Notes under the pieces: model-generated
The model's database searches: none
Told to the model about the DNA's origin: nothing
The model's input: only the letters and a program-made list of their open reading frames with translations
Assembly (NCBI GenBank): GCA_946480705.1
Contig: CAMLLF010000212.1
Coordinates: 1-6,925 of the forward strand
Length of the DNA stretch: 6,925 nt
From: an uncultured Lysobacteraceae bacterium
Lineage (GTDB): Bacteria; Pseudomonadota; Gammaproteobacteria; Xanthomonadales; Rhodanobacteraceae
Direction of reading: 5' to 3'
Program-made: the position numbers and the translations under genes
Shown: piece by piece, positions 1-6,368 of the stretch
Layout of the letters: each line of letters starts with the position of its first letter
How positions within the stretch are numbered: the stretch's first letter is position 1

Positions 1-557
1 GAAGCCTACGAAACGATCGACTGGGCGGATCCGCAGCTCACCCGCGTGCTCGCCGAGAGCAAGGCCGGCATGCGCTATGCGCTGCGCAATCACTATGAAC
101 GCGTGGTCACGCTCGATGCGGACGGCCAGCATCACCCGGACCAGCTGCCGCAACTGCTGCAGGCACACATGGCCGGCGGCGCCGATGTCACGATTGGAAC
201 CTGCCCGCAACGTCTGAGCGCCGCCAAGCGCGTCGCCTGGGCGTACTTCCGCCTGATCACCGGGCTCCAGGTCACCGACTTCACGTCAGGACTTCGCGTC
301 TACGGGCACCGCGCTATCCGGGCACTGGCTTCGCGCGAGGCCAGCCTTATCGACTACCAGGACATTGGCGTATTGATGCTGTTGCGGCGCAAGGCGCTGC
401 GCATCGCCGAAACGCCGACGATCATGTCGGCCCGCCGCAGCGGTGCGTCGCGGATCTTCTCGTCCTGGTTCACCGTCGCGCGCTACATGATCGCCACGGC
501 ATCGCACGCATCGGTGCACGCGAACGTCGTACGCGGTCCGAGGCGGCAACACCATGA
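1..557 (+). CDS. DPM1-like family-2 glycosyltransferase, 5'-truncated, apparent frameshift near its 3' end
   Basis: The gene enters from the left edge in the frame starting at base 1, so the N-terminal nucleotide-binding part is missing. Visible residues include the metal-binding DxD motif as TLDADGQH (about residues 37-44), followed by the expected HP. A conserved VTDFTSGLRVY stretch lies at about 91-101, DYQDIGVLMLLRRK at 118-131, and RRSGASRIFSSW at 145-156. This is the usual order in GT2 enzymes that transfer a sugar from a nucleotide sugar to a polyprenyl phosphate or similar acceptor at the inner membrane; the substrate cannot be read here. After about residue 168 the frame loses family resemblance and stays open for over 2 kb. 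The frame one base back stops with TGA at 555-557, which overlaps the next start as ATGA. A missing base near 490-530 would join the two readings, giving a tail ending ...RRTRSEAATP. No C-terminal membrane segment is visible. The family call is strong; the exact end is inferred. Confidence 0.85.
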
Positions 558-934
558 CCGCGCAGATCACGGCTGCGCTGCTCGGACTCGCGCTGGCCGG
601 CAGCATTCTCTATCTCGTGCGTCGCGATCACCTGCATGGCCCCTACGCGCTGTGGTGGCTCGTCGTTGCCGCGGCGACACTGGTGCTCGGCTTCGTGCCG
701 CGGACGATCGACTGGCTCGCGCATCTGACCGGCATCGCCTACCCGCCGGTGCTGCCGATCATCATCGGCCTGTCGCTGATCCTGCTGCGGCTGCTGCAGC
801 TCGACATACAGCGCTCGCGCCAGGAGCGGCAGGTCCGGCGCCTCAATCAGAAACTCGCGATCCTCGAAGAGGAACTGGCATCGTTGCGCCGCGCGGTTGC
901 CGCACGTTCCGAAACCGGCAAGAAAACGGACTGA
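554..934 (+). CDS. DUF2304 family small membrane protein
   Basis: This 126-residue protein has three hydrophobic segments (about residues 4-22, 30-49 and 65-85). A charged, leucine-rich stretch (about 86-117, SRQERQVRRLNQKLAILEEELASL) probably forms a cytoplasmic coiled coil. Its size, three-helix layout and charged tail match DUF2304, a family of unknown function that commonly sits directly beside DPM1-like GT2 genes. The ATG at 554 is supported by GAGG at 540-543, ten bases upstream, and by the ATGA overlap with the likely true end of the GT2 gene. The next gene begins nine bases after the stop, so the three + strand genes probably form one transcript. Because the GT2 protein lacks membrane helices, this protein could be its membrane anchor or partner; that is inference. 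Confidence 0.85.
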   Translation: MTAQITAALLGLALAGSILYLVRRDHLHGPYALWWLVVAAATLVLGFVPRTIDWLAHLTGIAYPPVLPIIIGLSLILLRLLQLDIQRSRQERQVRRLNQKLAILEEELASLRRAVAARSETGKKTD

Positions 935-943
935 CGCGCTGCG

Positions 944-2104
944 ATGCGCGTCCTTCATATCGGCAAGTTCTACCCGCCGGCGGCGGGCGGCATCGAGACG
1001 TTCACGGCGATGCTCGCGCGCGCGCAGGCCGCGGCCGGCGACGCCGTTGCCGTGCTCGCGCATGCCGAACGACGCAGCTGGCGTACGCGGCAACGCGCCG
1101 ACGGCACGATTGCCGTCCACGAGGTCGCACGCTGGGGGCAGCTCGCCTATGCGCCGCTCAGTCCCGGGTTTCCGTGGCAACTCGCGCGCGCCATCGCCTC
1201 GCACCGCCCGGACGTGTTGCATATCCATGTCCCGAATACATCGGCCTTTGCGGCACTGCTCGTGCCCGCCGCGCGCCGGCTGCCCTGGATCGTGCATTGG
1301 CACGCGGATATTCCGCTCGACAGCGCGAGCCGCGCATTGCGTCTCGCCTATCCGTTCTACCGCCCGTGGGAACAGGCATTGTTGCGCCGCGCCGACGCGA
1401 TCATCGCGACTTCGTCGGCCTATCGCGATGCGAGTCACGCGCTGGCCGACTGGCGTGCGAAGACGACCATCGTGCCGCTGGCGCTCGACGACGCACCGGC
1501 CGTACCGCCGGGCGAAACGCTATGGCCCCCGGGGAAGCGGCGTCTGCTGGCGGTCGGACGGCTCAGCCACTACAAAGGCTTCGAGGTCCTGCTCGACAGC
1601 GTCGCGCAACTGCCCGACACATCACTGCTGCTGATCGGCAGCGGCGAACGCGAGCGCGCGCTGCGAACACGCATCGCCGAGCTCGGGCTGCAGTCGCGCG
1701 TGCGCATGACCGGGCATGTCGACGACGACACGCTGCGCGGCGCGTACGCCGCGGCGGAAATCTTCTGCCTTCCCTCGCTCGACCGTGCCGAAGCCTTCGG
1801 CATGGTGCTGCTCGAGGCGATGCGCGCCGGACTGCCCTGCGTGGCGAGCGCCATCGTCGGTTCAGGCGTCGGCGAAGTCGTGGCCGCAGGAACGACCGGA
1901 CTGCTGACGCCGCCGGGCGATGCCGATGCGCTGGCCGCAGCGCTCGACCGGTTGAGCAACGACGAAGAATTGTGCCGGCGTTTCGGCACGGCGGGCCGCG
2001 AGCGCTGGCAGAACGACTACCGGCCGGCTGCAGTCAGTGCGGCAACGCGTCAGATCTACGCGCAGGCACTCGCACATCGCGCAGCAGCAGACCGATCAGG
2101 CTGA
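944..2104 (+). CDS. GT4-type (GT-B fold) glycosyltransferase
   Basis: This 386-residue protein is a retaining glycosyltransferase of the WaaG/PimB type, which moves a sugar from a nucleotide donor onto a lipid or glycan acceptor at the cytoplasmic membrane face. The N-terminal acceptor domain begins MRVLHIGKFYPPAAGGIETF, with the glycine-rich loop at about residues 11-18. A conserved HWHADIPLDS lies at 118-127. The donor domain begins near 200 with LLAVGRLSHYKGFE, where K211 is the expected phosphate-contacting lysine. The E-x7-E signature is present as E283 and E291 within EAFGMVLLE. A typical ATTGLLTPPGDADAL loop lies at about 315-330. Length is normal and both domains look intact. No strong ribosome binding site is visible; the ATG at 944 is chosen because the protein starts on the family's first strand and lies nine bases after the DUF2304 stop. 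Its last 71 bases are antisense to the end of the GT-C-like gene. Sugar and acceptor are unknown. Confidence 0.92.
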   Translation: MRVLHIGKFYPPAAGGIETFTAMLARAQAAAGDAVAVLAHAERRSWRTRQRADGTIAVHEVARWGQLAYAPLSPGFPWQLARAIASHRPDVLHIHVPNTSAFAALLVPAARRLPWIVHWHADIPLDSASRALRLAYPFYRPWEQALLRRADAIIATSSAYRDASHALADWRAKTTIVPLALDDAPAVPPGETLWPPGKRRLLAVGRLSHYKGFEVLLDSVAQLPDTSLLLIGSGERERALRTRIAELGLQSRVRMTGHVDDDTLRGAYAAAEIFCLPSLDRAEAFGMVLLEAMRAGLPCVASAIVGSGVGEVVAAGTTGLLTPPGDADALAAALDRLSNDEELCRRFGTAGRERWQNDYRPAAVSAATRQIYAQALAHRAAADRSG

Positions 2105-3446
2105 GCGCGAGCGGCGCCCACTGCAGCACGAGTCGGTTCATCGCGGTTTCGCTGGTCGCCCATTTCGCCGCCGGCGTGAATACGAACAGGCAGAACAGTG
2201 CTGCAAGCCCAGAGCCGAGCAACAGCGCGAGCAGTCCGATCTCGCGACGATCGCGCAGCCGTTCGCGCTGCCAGATCAGGCACGCGACGAGCAGCGGCCA
2301 CAGCAGATGCCAGTTGTTCTGCGCGAACAAGCCCTTGAAGAACGCGGTCGCTGCAACGAATCGCGACACGTCGTTGTCGCCGGCCGCAACGCCGCTGAGC
2401 ACGTCGCGCACGAGCGCGAGCCACGGCAACTGCAGCGCCCACGACGCGGCGACCGCGAGCAACGCGCCGAATACGGCGGCTATCAGGCCGATACGACGCC
2501 AGCGCGGCGGCACCTGCACGAGTATGGCGAGCCCGGTCAGCAGCAATGCCCAGACCGCACCTTCGAATTTCAACAGCGGCAATGCACCGGTGCAGCAGGT
2601 CGCAAGCAGCAGCTGCGCGCGATCGCCGTCGCGCAGCCAGCGCAGCCACGCCAGCACAGCGAACGTCAGCGTCGCGGCAACCCAGAGATCGGCGTAGCCG
2701 GCCAGCGCCGCATGCACCGACAGCAGCGGCAGCGAAGCGAGCAGGTAGGCGAGAACCACGCAGGCGTTGCGCGACACGCCGAGCGCGCGCCATTGCCCCG
2801 CGCAACCGGCCACGAGCGCGAGCCAGAGCAGCGGCCACGCGGTTGCCACGGCACCTTCGTTCCAGGCTCCCGCCGCCGACGCGAGCCAGAGTTCGATGCG
2901 GCTCAGCAGCTCCGGATAGCGCCAGGCCAACGCGGTATGCGCGCTCGGATCGCTGTCGCGCCACCACGACGTCGGGTCGAGAAATCGCACCTGACCGAGC
3001 GCGAACCAGGTCTTCGCCTTGAGCGACCACGCATTCCACGCGTCCCAGACGAACACGGGGCGCAGGAACGCCTCATCGAGCACGAACGCAAAACGCACGG
3101 CGATCGCCGCGAACAGCAGCCAGGCCCACGGCGGCAGACGCGTACCGGTCGTCATCGCCACCGGCGCCGAGGGCTGCGCGCGACGCGCCCGCCGCCAGCC
3201 CAGGCCCGCGAGCAATACGATCGCGGCTCCGATCAGCGGCAGCGTTGCGATGAACGTGTCGGCGCCGGCCGCATCGCGCCGCAGGGCGACGAGCATGCCG
3301 CTCGCAAGCAGGCCGAGCAGCGTCGCATAGCCAGCCGCGGCGAACCGCTCTCCGGGACGTCGCGGCAGACCGGCCAGCGCGAACCAGAGCGCCGCGCCGA
3401 GCACGACGCTGCAGGCATACGCCACGAGCACGCCGGGCGCGATCAC
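2034..3446 (-). CDS. polytopic membrane protein, probable GT-C-type glycosyltransferase
   Basis: This 470-residue protein has about eleven hydrophobic segments. Family-like motifs are WDAWNAWSLKAK (about 134-145), WRYPELLSRIELW (175-187), AGYADLWVA (249-257) and LLKFEGAVW (291-299). A WDAW...KA box, a YP motif, a GYAD motif and a K-x-EG motif in this order recall bacterial membrane proteins annotated as GT39-like or PMT/ArnT-like, which use polyprenyl-phosphate sugars on the outer face of the membrane. D135 is a possible catalytic acid/base by analogy, but three hydrophobic segments precede it, so it is not confidently the first GT-C loop. The start is GTG at 3446, backed by GAGG seven bases upstream and by a GTGA overlap with the stop of the upstream membrane-protein gene, implying translational coupling. 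The 3' end lies inside the opposing GT4 gene. It is real coding sequence; the transferase activity is inferred. Confidence 0.8.
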   Translation of the reverse strand: MIAPGVLVAYACSVVLGAALWFALAGLPRRPGERFAAAGYATLLGLLASGMLVALRRDAAGADTFIATLPLIGAAIVLLAGLGWRRARRAQPSAPVAMTTGTRLPPWAWLLFAAIAVRFAFVLDEAFLRPVFVWDAWNAWSLKAKTWFALGQVRFLDPTSWWRDSDPSAHTALAWRYPELLSRIELWLASAAGAWNEGAVATAWPLLWLALVAGCAGQWRALGVSRNACVVLAYLLASLPLLSVHAALAGYADLWVAATLTFAVLAWLRWLRDGDRAQLLLATCCTGALPLLKFEGAVWALLLTGLAILVQVPPRWRRIGLIAAVFGALLAVAASWALQLPWLALVRDVLSGVAAGDNDVSRFVAATAFFKGLFAQNNWHLLWPLLVACLIWQRERLRDRREIGLLALLLGSGLAALFCLFVFTPAAKWATSETAMNRLVLQWAPLALSLIGLLLRDVRVPARRSDALPH

Positions 3447-4633
3447 GGTTTCGCCTCGCCGAGCCGATAGAGCCGCAGCCGCGGTTCGTCAATCAGCGGT
3501 TTCGCCGGCACGGAAAAGCCGCTGTCGACGCGCAGGCGCCCGTCGGCGGCATCGTAGGCCGGGGAATTTTTCTCGAATGCTGCAAAGTAAACAGGCTCGA
3601 CGACCGCGACCGACGAACCCCAGCCGGTCAGGTTGACCGGCGCCGTGCGCGCCGGTGCCAGGTGATAGACGAAGCGCGCACGCAGGAAATCGGACGCCGC
3701 GTCGACGAGCAGCCGCACGCGGTCGGGATCGGCGCCGTCCTCGCGCAGCGCCTGACGCACCTGCTGAGCGGCCTGCAGCACGTCGGCGTCGGCAATCGCG
3801 CGCTGGCGTTCGTCCCAGGGCAGCGGCGCATAAATCTGTCGCGTGGCTGCATGCCGGTCGGCCAAGCTCAGGCTCCAGCGCAGATCGAGCAGCACCCAGG
3901 CGATCGCGACACCGGCGCCGACGACGCGCAGGTGGCGCGCGACCGCGGAGGGCGCATGCCACAACAGCAGCAGCGCGGTCAGCGCGAGTCCGACGGCCAG
4001 CAACAGCACCGGCGAACGCGCGCGAACCGCGCCGTTGTCGGGACCAAGCGCACTGATCGACATCAGCGACCACGCGCGCCGCCCCGACCACTCGGTCGAA
4101 ACGGATGCAAGGCGCCCTGCCCAGGACGGCGACCAGAATTCGGCGCCGCTTAGGCGGAACGGCCGGAATGCGTGCTCGGCCGGAACCGACTGCGCGACCG
4201 GATAGATAGCGAAACCGATCTCGGTGATCGCACCCTGCCATTCCTTTTCGCGCGCGAGATCGATGGTGCCGATGTCACCGCGTCCGCGCGTCAGCGCGAT
4301 CGTGCGCACGTCGCCGGTCGAATCCGCGCGCCGGTAGAGAAAGGCCACTTCGAGTGTCGGTGCGAGCGATTCGAAGCGATAACGCAATACCGGCCATGCC
4401 GCGGCGTCGGCGATGTCGACGCCGCGCACGAGCAGCGCGCCGTGGTCGCCGTCCTCGGTTTCGATGCGCAGTGCGCTGCCGTCGACCTGACCGCCGGCCA
4501 AGGCCATGAACTCCGCGCCATCGAGCCGGTAGCGCTGCTGCGGCCACGGCGACTGGAAGGGTGCTATCTCGACGAAGATCGCGATCAGCCCGAACCAGAG
4601 CGCGACGATGGCGACGACGAGCGTGCGCGGCAT
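3443..4633 (-). CDS. hypothetical membrane protein with large extracytoplasmic domain
   Basis: I do not recognise a named family for this 396-residue protein. A hydrophobic N-terminal segment (about residues 4-22) acts as a signal anchor. It is followed by a soluble, beta-rich-looking region (about 30-205) with repeated aromatic and charged residues and a tryptophan-rich stretch near 167-189 (EFWSPSWAGRL, EWSGRRAW), which could be a carbohydrate-binding-like fold. Two more hydrophobic segments lie at about 208-225 and 236-252, and a soluble tail (about 260-396) ends in RLYRLGEAKP. The ATG at 4633 overlaps the upstream DUF455 stop as TGATG, with GGTGG four bases upstream as a ribosome binding site. 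Its stop overlaps the GTG start of the GT-C-like gene. Such tight coupling suggests it works with that membrane protein, perhaps as an accessory subunit for envelope glycan assembly. That role is inference. Confidence 0.78.
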   Translation of the reverse strand: MPRTLVVAIVALWFGLIAIFVEIAPFQSPWPQQRYRLDGAEFMALAGGQVDGSALRIETEDGDHGALLVRGVDIADAAAWPVLRYRFESLAPTLEVAFLYRRADSTGDVRTIALTRGRGDIGTIDLAREKEWQGAITEIGFAIYPVAQSVPAEHAFRPFRLSGAEFWSPSWAGRLASVSTEWSGRRAWSLMSISALGPDNGAVRARSPVLLLAVGLALTALLLLWHAPSAVARHLRVVGAGVAIAWVLLDLRWSLSLADRHAATRQIYAPLPWDERQRAIADADVLQAAQQVRQALREDGADPDRVRLLVDAASDFLRARFVYHLAPARTAPVNLTGWGSSVAVVEPVYFAAFEKNSPAYDAADGRLRVDSGFSVPAKPLIDEPRLRLYRLGEAKP

Positions 4634-5448
4634 CAGGCCACCAGACTGTCGAGCCGGTCGAGCTCGATCGGCGTGAATCCGGCGGCGAGCCGATCACGGC
4701 GGTTGAACGGCCCCTTGAGCGCACCGCGGCAATAGCGCTGCAGGAGCGCATGGAAGGTGTCGTCCGGGTCGACGCCTTCGCGCGCGCAGCACCAGGTGAA
4801 CCAGCGCGTGCCTGCGGCGACATGGGCGACTTCTTCGGCGAGGATCTGTTCGAGGATCGCGACCGTCGCCAAGTCGCCGACGGCGCGCAGGCGCTCGATC
4901 ATGCCCGGCGTCACATCGAGTCCGCGGGCTTCGAGCACGCGCGGCACGAGCGCCATGCGTTCGAGACAGCGGTCCGCGGTTCGCCGCGCCATGTCCCAGA
5001 GTCCGTCGTGCGCCGGAAGATCGCCGTAGCTCAGGCCGAAGTCCGCGAGCCGGCGCGCGAGCAGCGAGAAATGCCGCGCCTCGTCGTTCGCGACCGCGAT
5101 CCAGTCGGCGTAATACGCGGCCGGCATGTCGCGGAACCGGTAGACGGCGTCCCAGGCGAGATTGATCGCATTGAATTCGATGTGCGCGACCGCGTGCACG
5201 AGCGCGCCGCGTCCGGCTTCGGTACCGGGCCCGCGCTGCGCGAGCGCGCGCGGCGGCACGAGCAGCGGCCGTTCCGGACGTCCCGGCTCTCCGATCGGCG
5301 CGGGAGCCGCCGCGGCACCAAGCTCGAGACGCCCGGCCGCGAAGGCTGCGGCCGTCGCCTGCGTGCGCTCGACCTTGCGCAGCGGCAGCGCCTCGTCGAG
5401 GCAGGCCTGCGCGGCGGCGAACAGATTGGTCGATGCGGCTGCGAGCAT
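4633..5448 (-). CDS. DUF455 family ferritin-like protein
   Basis: This 271-residue soluble protein has the helical pattern of DUF455, a ferritin-like family of unknown function. Candidate metal ligands are visible in three helices: E91 in HIEFNAINLAWD, E123 and H126 in NDEARHF (ExxH), and E206 and H209 in LAEEVAHV (ExxH). This is the pattern expected of a di-iron or di-metal four-helix bundle. The N-terminus MLAAASTNLFAAAQACLDEA and the K25/R28 charged stretch fit the family start, so the ATG at 5448 is chosen. A 52-residue upstream extension (to 5604) is open but low-complexity and would run across the divergent promoter gap into the methyltransferase gene. No strong ribosome binding site is visible. 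Its stop overlaps the next gene's start by one base, making it the first gene of a three-gene minus-strand unit. The reaction it catalyses, if any, is unknown. Confidence 0.85.
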   Translation of the reverse strand: MLAAASTNLFAAAQACLDEALPLRKVERTQATAAAFAAGRLELGAAAAPAPIGEPGRPERPLLVPPRALAQRGPGTEAGRGALVHAVAHIEFNAINLAWDAVYRFRDMPAAYYADWIAVANDEARHFSLLARRLADFGLSYGDLPAHDGLWDMARRTADRCLERMALVPRVLEARGLDVTPGMIERLRAVGDLATVAILEQILAEEVAHVAAGTRWFTWCCAREGVDPDDTFHALLQRYCRGALKGPFNRRDRLAAGFTPIELDRLDSLVA

Positions 5449-5479
5449 GGCATCCGGGCCGTGGGCGGATCGGAGCCCG

Positions 5480-5485
5480 ATTATG
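5480..5485 (-). promoter_or_regulatory. possible -10 box for the minus-strand operon
   Basis: On the minus strand this reads CATAAT, five of six matches to TATAAT, in otherwise very GC-rich DNA. The bases 16-18 positions upstream do not resemble TTGACA, and there is no extended TGn. The location, 31 bases from the DUF455 ATG at 5448, is suitable. It is a candidate only. Confidence 0.28.
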
Positions 5486-5556
5486 CCCGCAGCCGGCGTA
5501 TCGGATGCTAGTGTTCGGTCACTTTGCCGGCGATCCGTTGGACGACCGGCGGATGC

Positions 5557-5562
5557 GAAGGA
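5557..5562 (+). promoter_or_regulatory. ribosome binding site for the methyltransferase gene
   Basis: GAAGGA lies ten bases before ATG 5573 and seven bases before an in-frame GTG at 5570 that directly precedes the ATG. Either codon could initiate and the proteins would differ by one residue. The site argues against the long open extension to 5162, which is antisense to the DUF455 gene. Confidence 0.6.
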
Positions 5563-5572
5563 CGACGGCGTG

Positions 5573-6355
5573 ATGGAAAATTGGCGTGTTCCCGAACTCG
5601 ACAAAGCGGCATTGACGACAGCGCTCGCCGCACATCTCGCAAGCGGGAACGCCGGCGACGACCCTTACCTGAGCGCCAAGCGCTCGTTGCCCACGTCGAT
5701 GACGGAACTCGTGCGCGCCTACCGGAAAGTCCGCCCCGCCCTCGCAGCCGGCCAGCGGCTGCTCGACTGGGGCTGTCGTCACGCGGCGCTGTCGGCACTC
5801 GTGCGCGCGGAATTCGGCGAACGCGTCGAACTGCACGGCTGCGACGTCTGCCCGGCCGGCGACTACGCCGCCTTTCACGCGCGGTGCGGCCTGAGCTACA
5901 TGCGACTCGATCACCCGTGGCGGCTGCACTATCCCGATGCGCATTTCGACGCCGTCATCGCTGGCGGCACGCTCGAACACGTGCCGAACGACGGCGCGTC
6001 ATTGACCGAACTCTGGCGCGTGCTGAAGCCCGGCGGCGCGTTGCTGATCACGCACCTGCCGAACGCGGGTTCGTGGACCGAATTCGTGTCGCGGCGCCGT
6101 TTTCCGGCACAGGCGCACCGGCGGCGCTACGGGCTGCGCGCATTCCGGCATCGTCTGCTGCACTACGGATTCGAGACGATCGCCGGCGGCCATCATCAGC
6201 TTGCGCCGTCGGGCCTCCCCGCAGCCTGGCAGCACGGCTGGCTGCAGCGCGTCGTCGCAGTCGCACAGCCGTTGAATGCGCTGGAGAACATCTGGCCGCT
6301 GAGCCGTCTGAGCGCGACGCTCTGGTGCGTCGCACGCAAACGCGAAGGGTTCTAG
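5573..6355 (+). CDS. class I SAM-dependent methyltransferase (Methyltransf_11-like)
   Basis: This 260-residue protein has a Rossmann-type methyltransferase core. Motif I is LLDWGCRHAALSAL (about residues 63-76). The end of strand 2 carries HGCDVCPA with D91 as the likely SAM-ribose contact. FDAVIAGGTLEHVPND (125-140) corresponds to the motif IV region, and ELWRVLKPGGALLIT (146-160) is the classic post-motif of this superfamily. Motif I departs from the usual D-x-G-x-G-x-G: after DWGC the remaining glycines are replaced by R-H-A-A. The segment after 165 is arginine- and histidine-rich with aromatic residues and may form the substrate lid; the substrate is unknown. The gene is transcribed alone, divergent from the DUF455 operon, and converges on purF with 13 bases between stops. 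A role in modifying a glycan, lipid or quinone is possible, but nothing local decides it. Confidence 0.85.
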   Translation: MENWRVPELDKAALTTALAAHLASGNAGDDPYLSAKRSLPTSMTELVRAYRKVRPALAAGQRLLDWGCRHAALSALVRAEFGERVELHGCDVCPAGDYAAFHARCGLSYMRLDHPWRLHYPDAHFDAVIAGGTLEHVPNDGASLTELWRVLKPGGALLITHLPNAGSWTEFVSRRRFPAQAHRRRYGLRAFRHRLLHYGFETIAGGHHQLAPSGLPAAWQHGWLQRVVAVAQPLNALENIWPLSRLSATLWCVARKREGF

Positions 6356-6359
6356 CGTT
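6339..6359. terminator. possible short hairpin at the methyltransferase/purF convergence
   Basis: AACGC (6339-6343) pairs with GCGTT (6355-6359), and the inner GAA (6344-6346) pairs with TTC (6350-6352) around a GGG loop, leaving a two-base TA bulge. The structure contains the methyltransferase stop codon TAG and lies just past the purF stop, where a shared terminator would be expected. There is no proper T-run on either side, so it is a weak candidate. Confidence 0.22.
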
Positions 6360-6368
6360 CTCGCCGCG

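Larger units (their letters stand above)
5449..5572. promoter_or_regulatory. divergent intergenic region between DUF455 and methyltransferase genes
   Basis: This 124-base gap is the only substantial non-coding stretch in the window, and both flanking genes read away from it, so it should hold both promoters. On the minus strand, CATAAT (plus-strand bases 5480-5485) resembles a -10 box and would place transcription start about 25 bases before the DUF455 ATG; its -35 region is poor. On the plus strand no convincing promoter pair was found. A small inverted repeat, CGGGC (5455-5459) and GCCCG (5475-5479), lies just upstream of the DUF455 start; arms this short are common in such GC-rich DNA. Confidence 0.45.

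Noticed and set aside
470..1438. 322-residue minus-strand open frame
   Set aside because: It lies opposite the GT2, DUF2304 and GT4 genes, all with recognisable motifs; the product is low-complexity and arginine-rich.
2078..2109. GC hairpin near the GT4 stop as a terminator
   Set aside because: The stem is interrupted by a bulge, the loop is long, there is no T-run, and it lies within coding sequence of the opposite gene; such stems are common at this GC content.
558..2697. Long + strand continuation of the GT2 frame, encoding several hundred more residues
   Set aside because: It runs through DUF2304 and GT4 in a different frame and then antisense to the GT-C-like gene; the product is arginine/alanine-rich with no domain, as expected in GC-rich DNA where stops are rare.
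2056..3039. 327-residue minus-strand open frame inside the GT-C-like gene
   Set aside because: Same strand, different frame; alanine/arginine-rich with no motifs, a frame shadow.
2037..3470. 477-residue + strand open frame
   Set aside because: It is antisense to the GT-C-like gene; its Q/R/E-rich composition is the mirror of hydrophobic codons, whereas the minus-strand product has clear membrane helices and motifs.
5162..5572. N-terminal extension of the methyltransferase
   Set aside because: It is antisense to DUF455 and shows no domain; a Shine-Dalgarno site sits just before 5573 and the family core begins soon after.
5449..5604. 52-residue N-terminal extension of DUF455
   Set aside because: It is serine/alanine/arginine-rich and crosses the divergent gap into the methyltransferase coding start; family similarity begins around the ATG at 5448.
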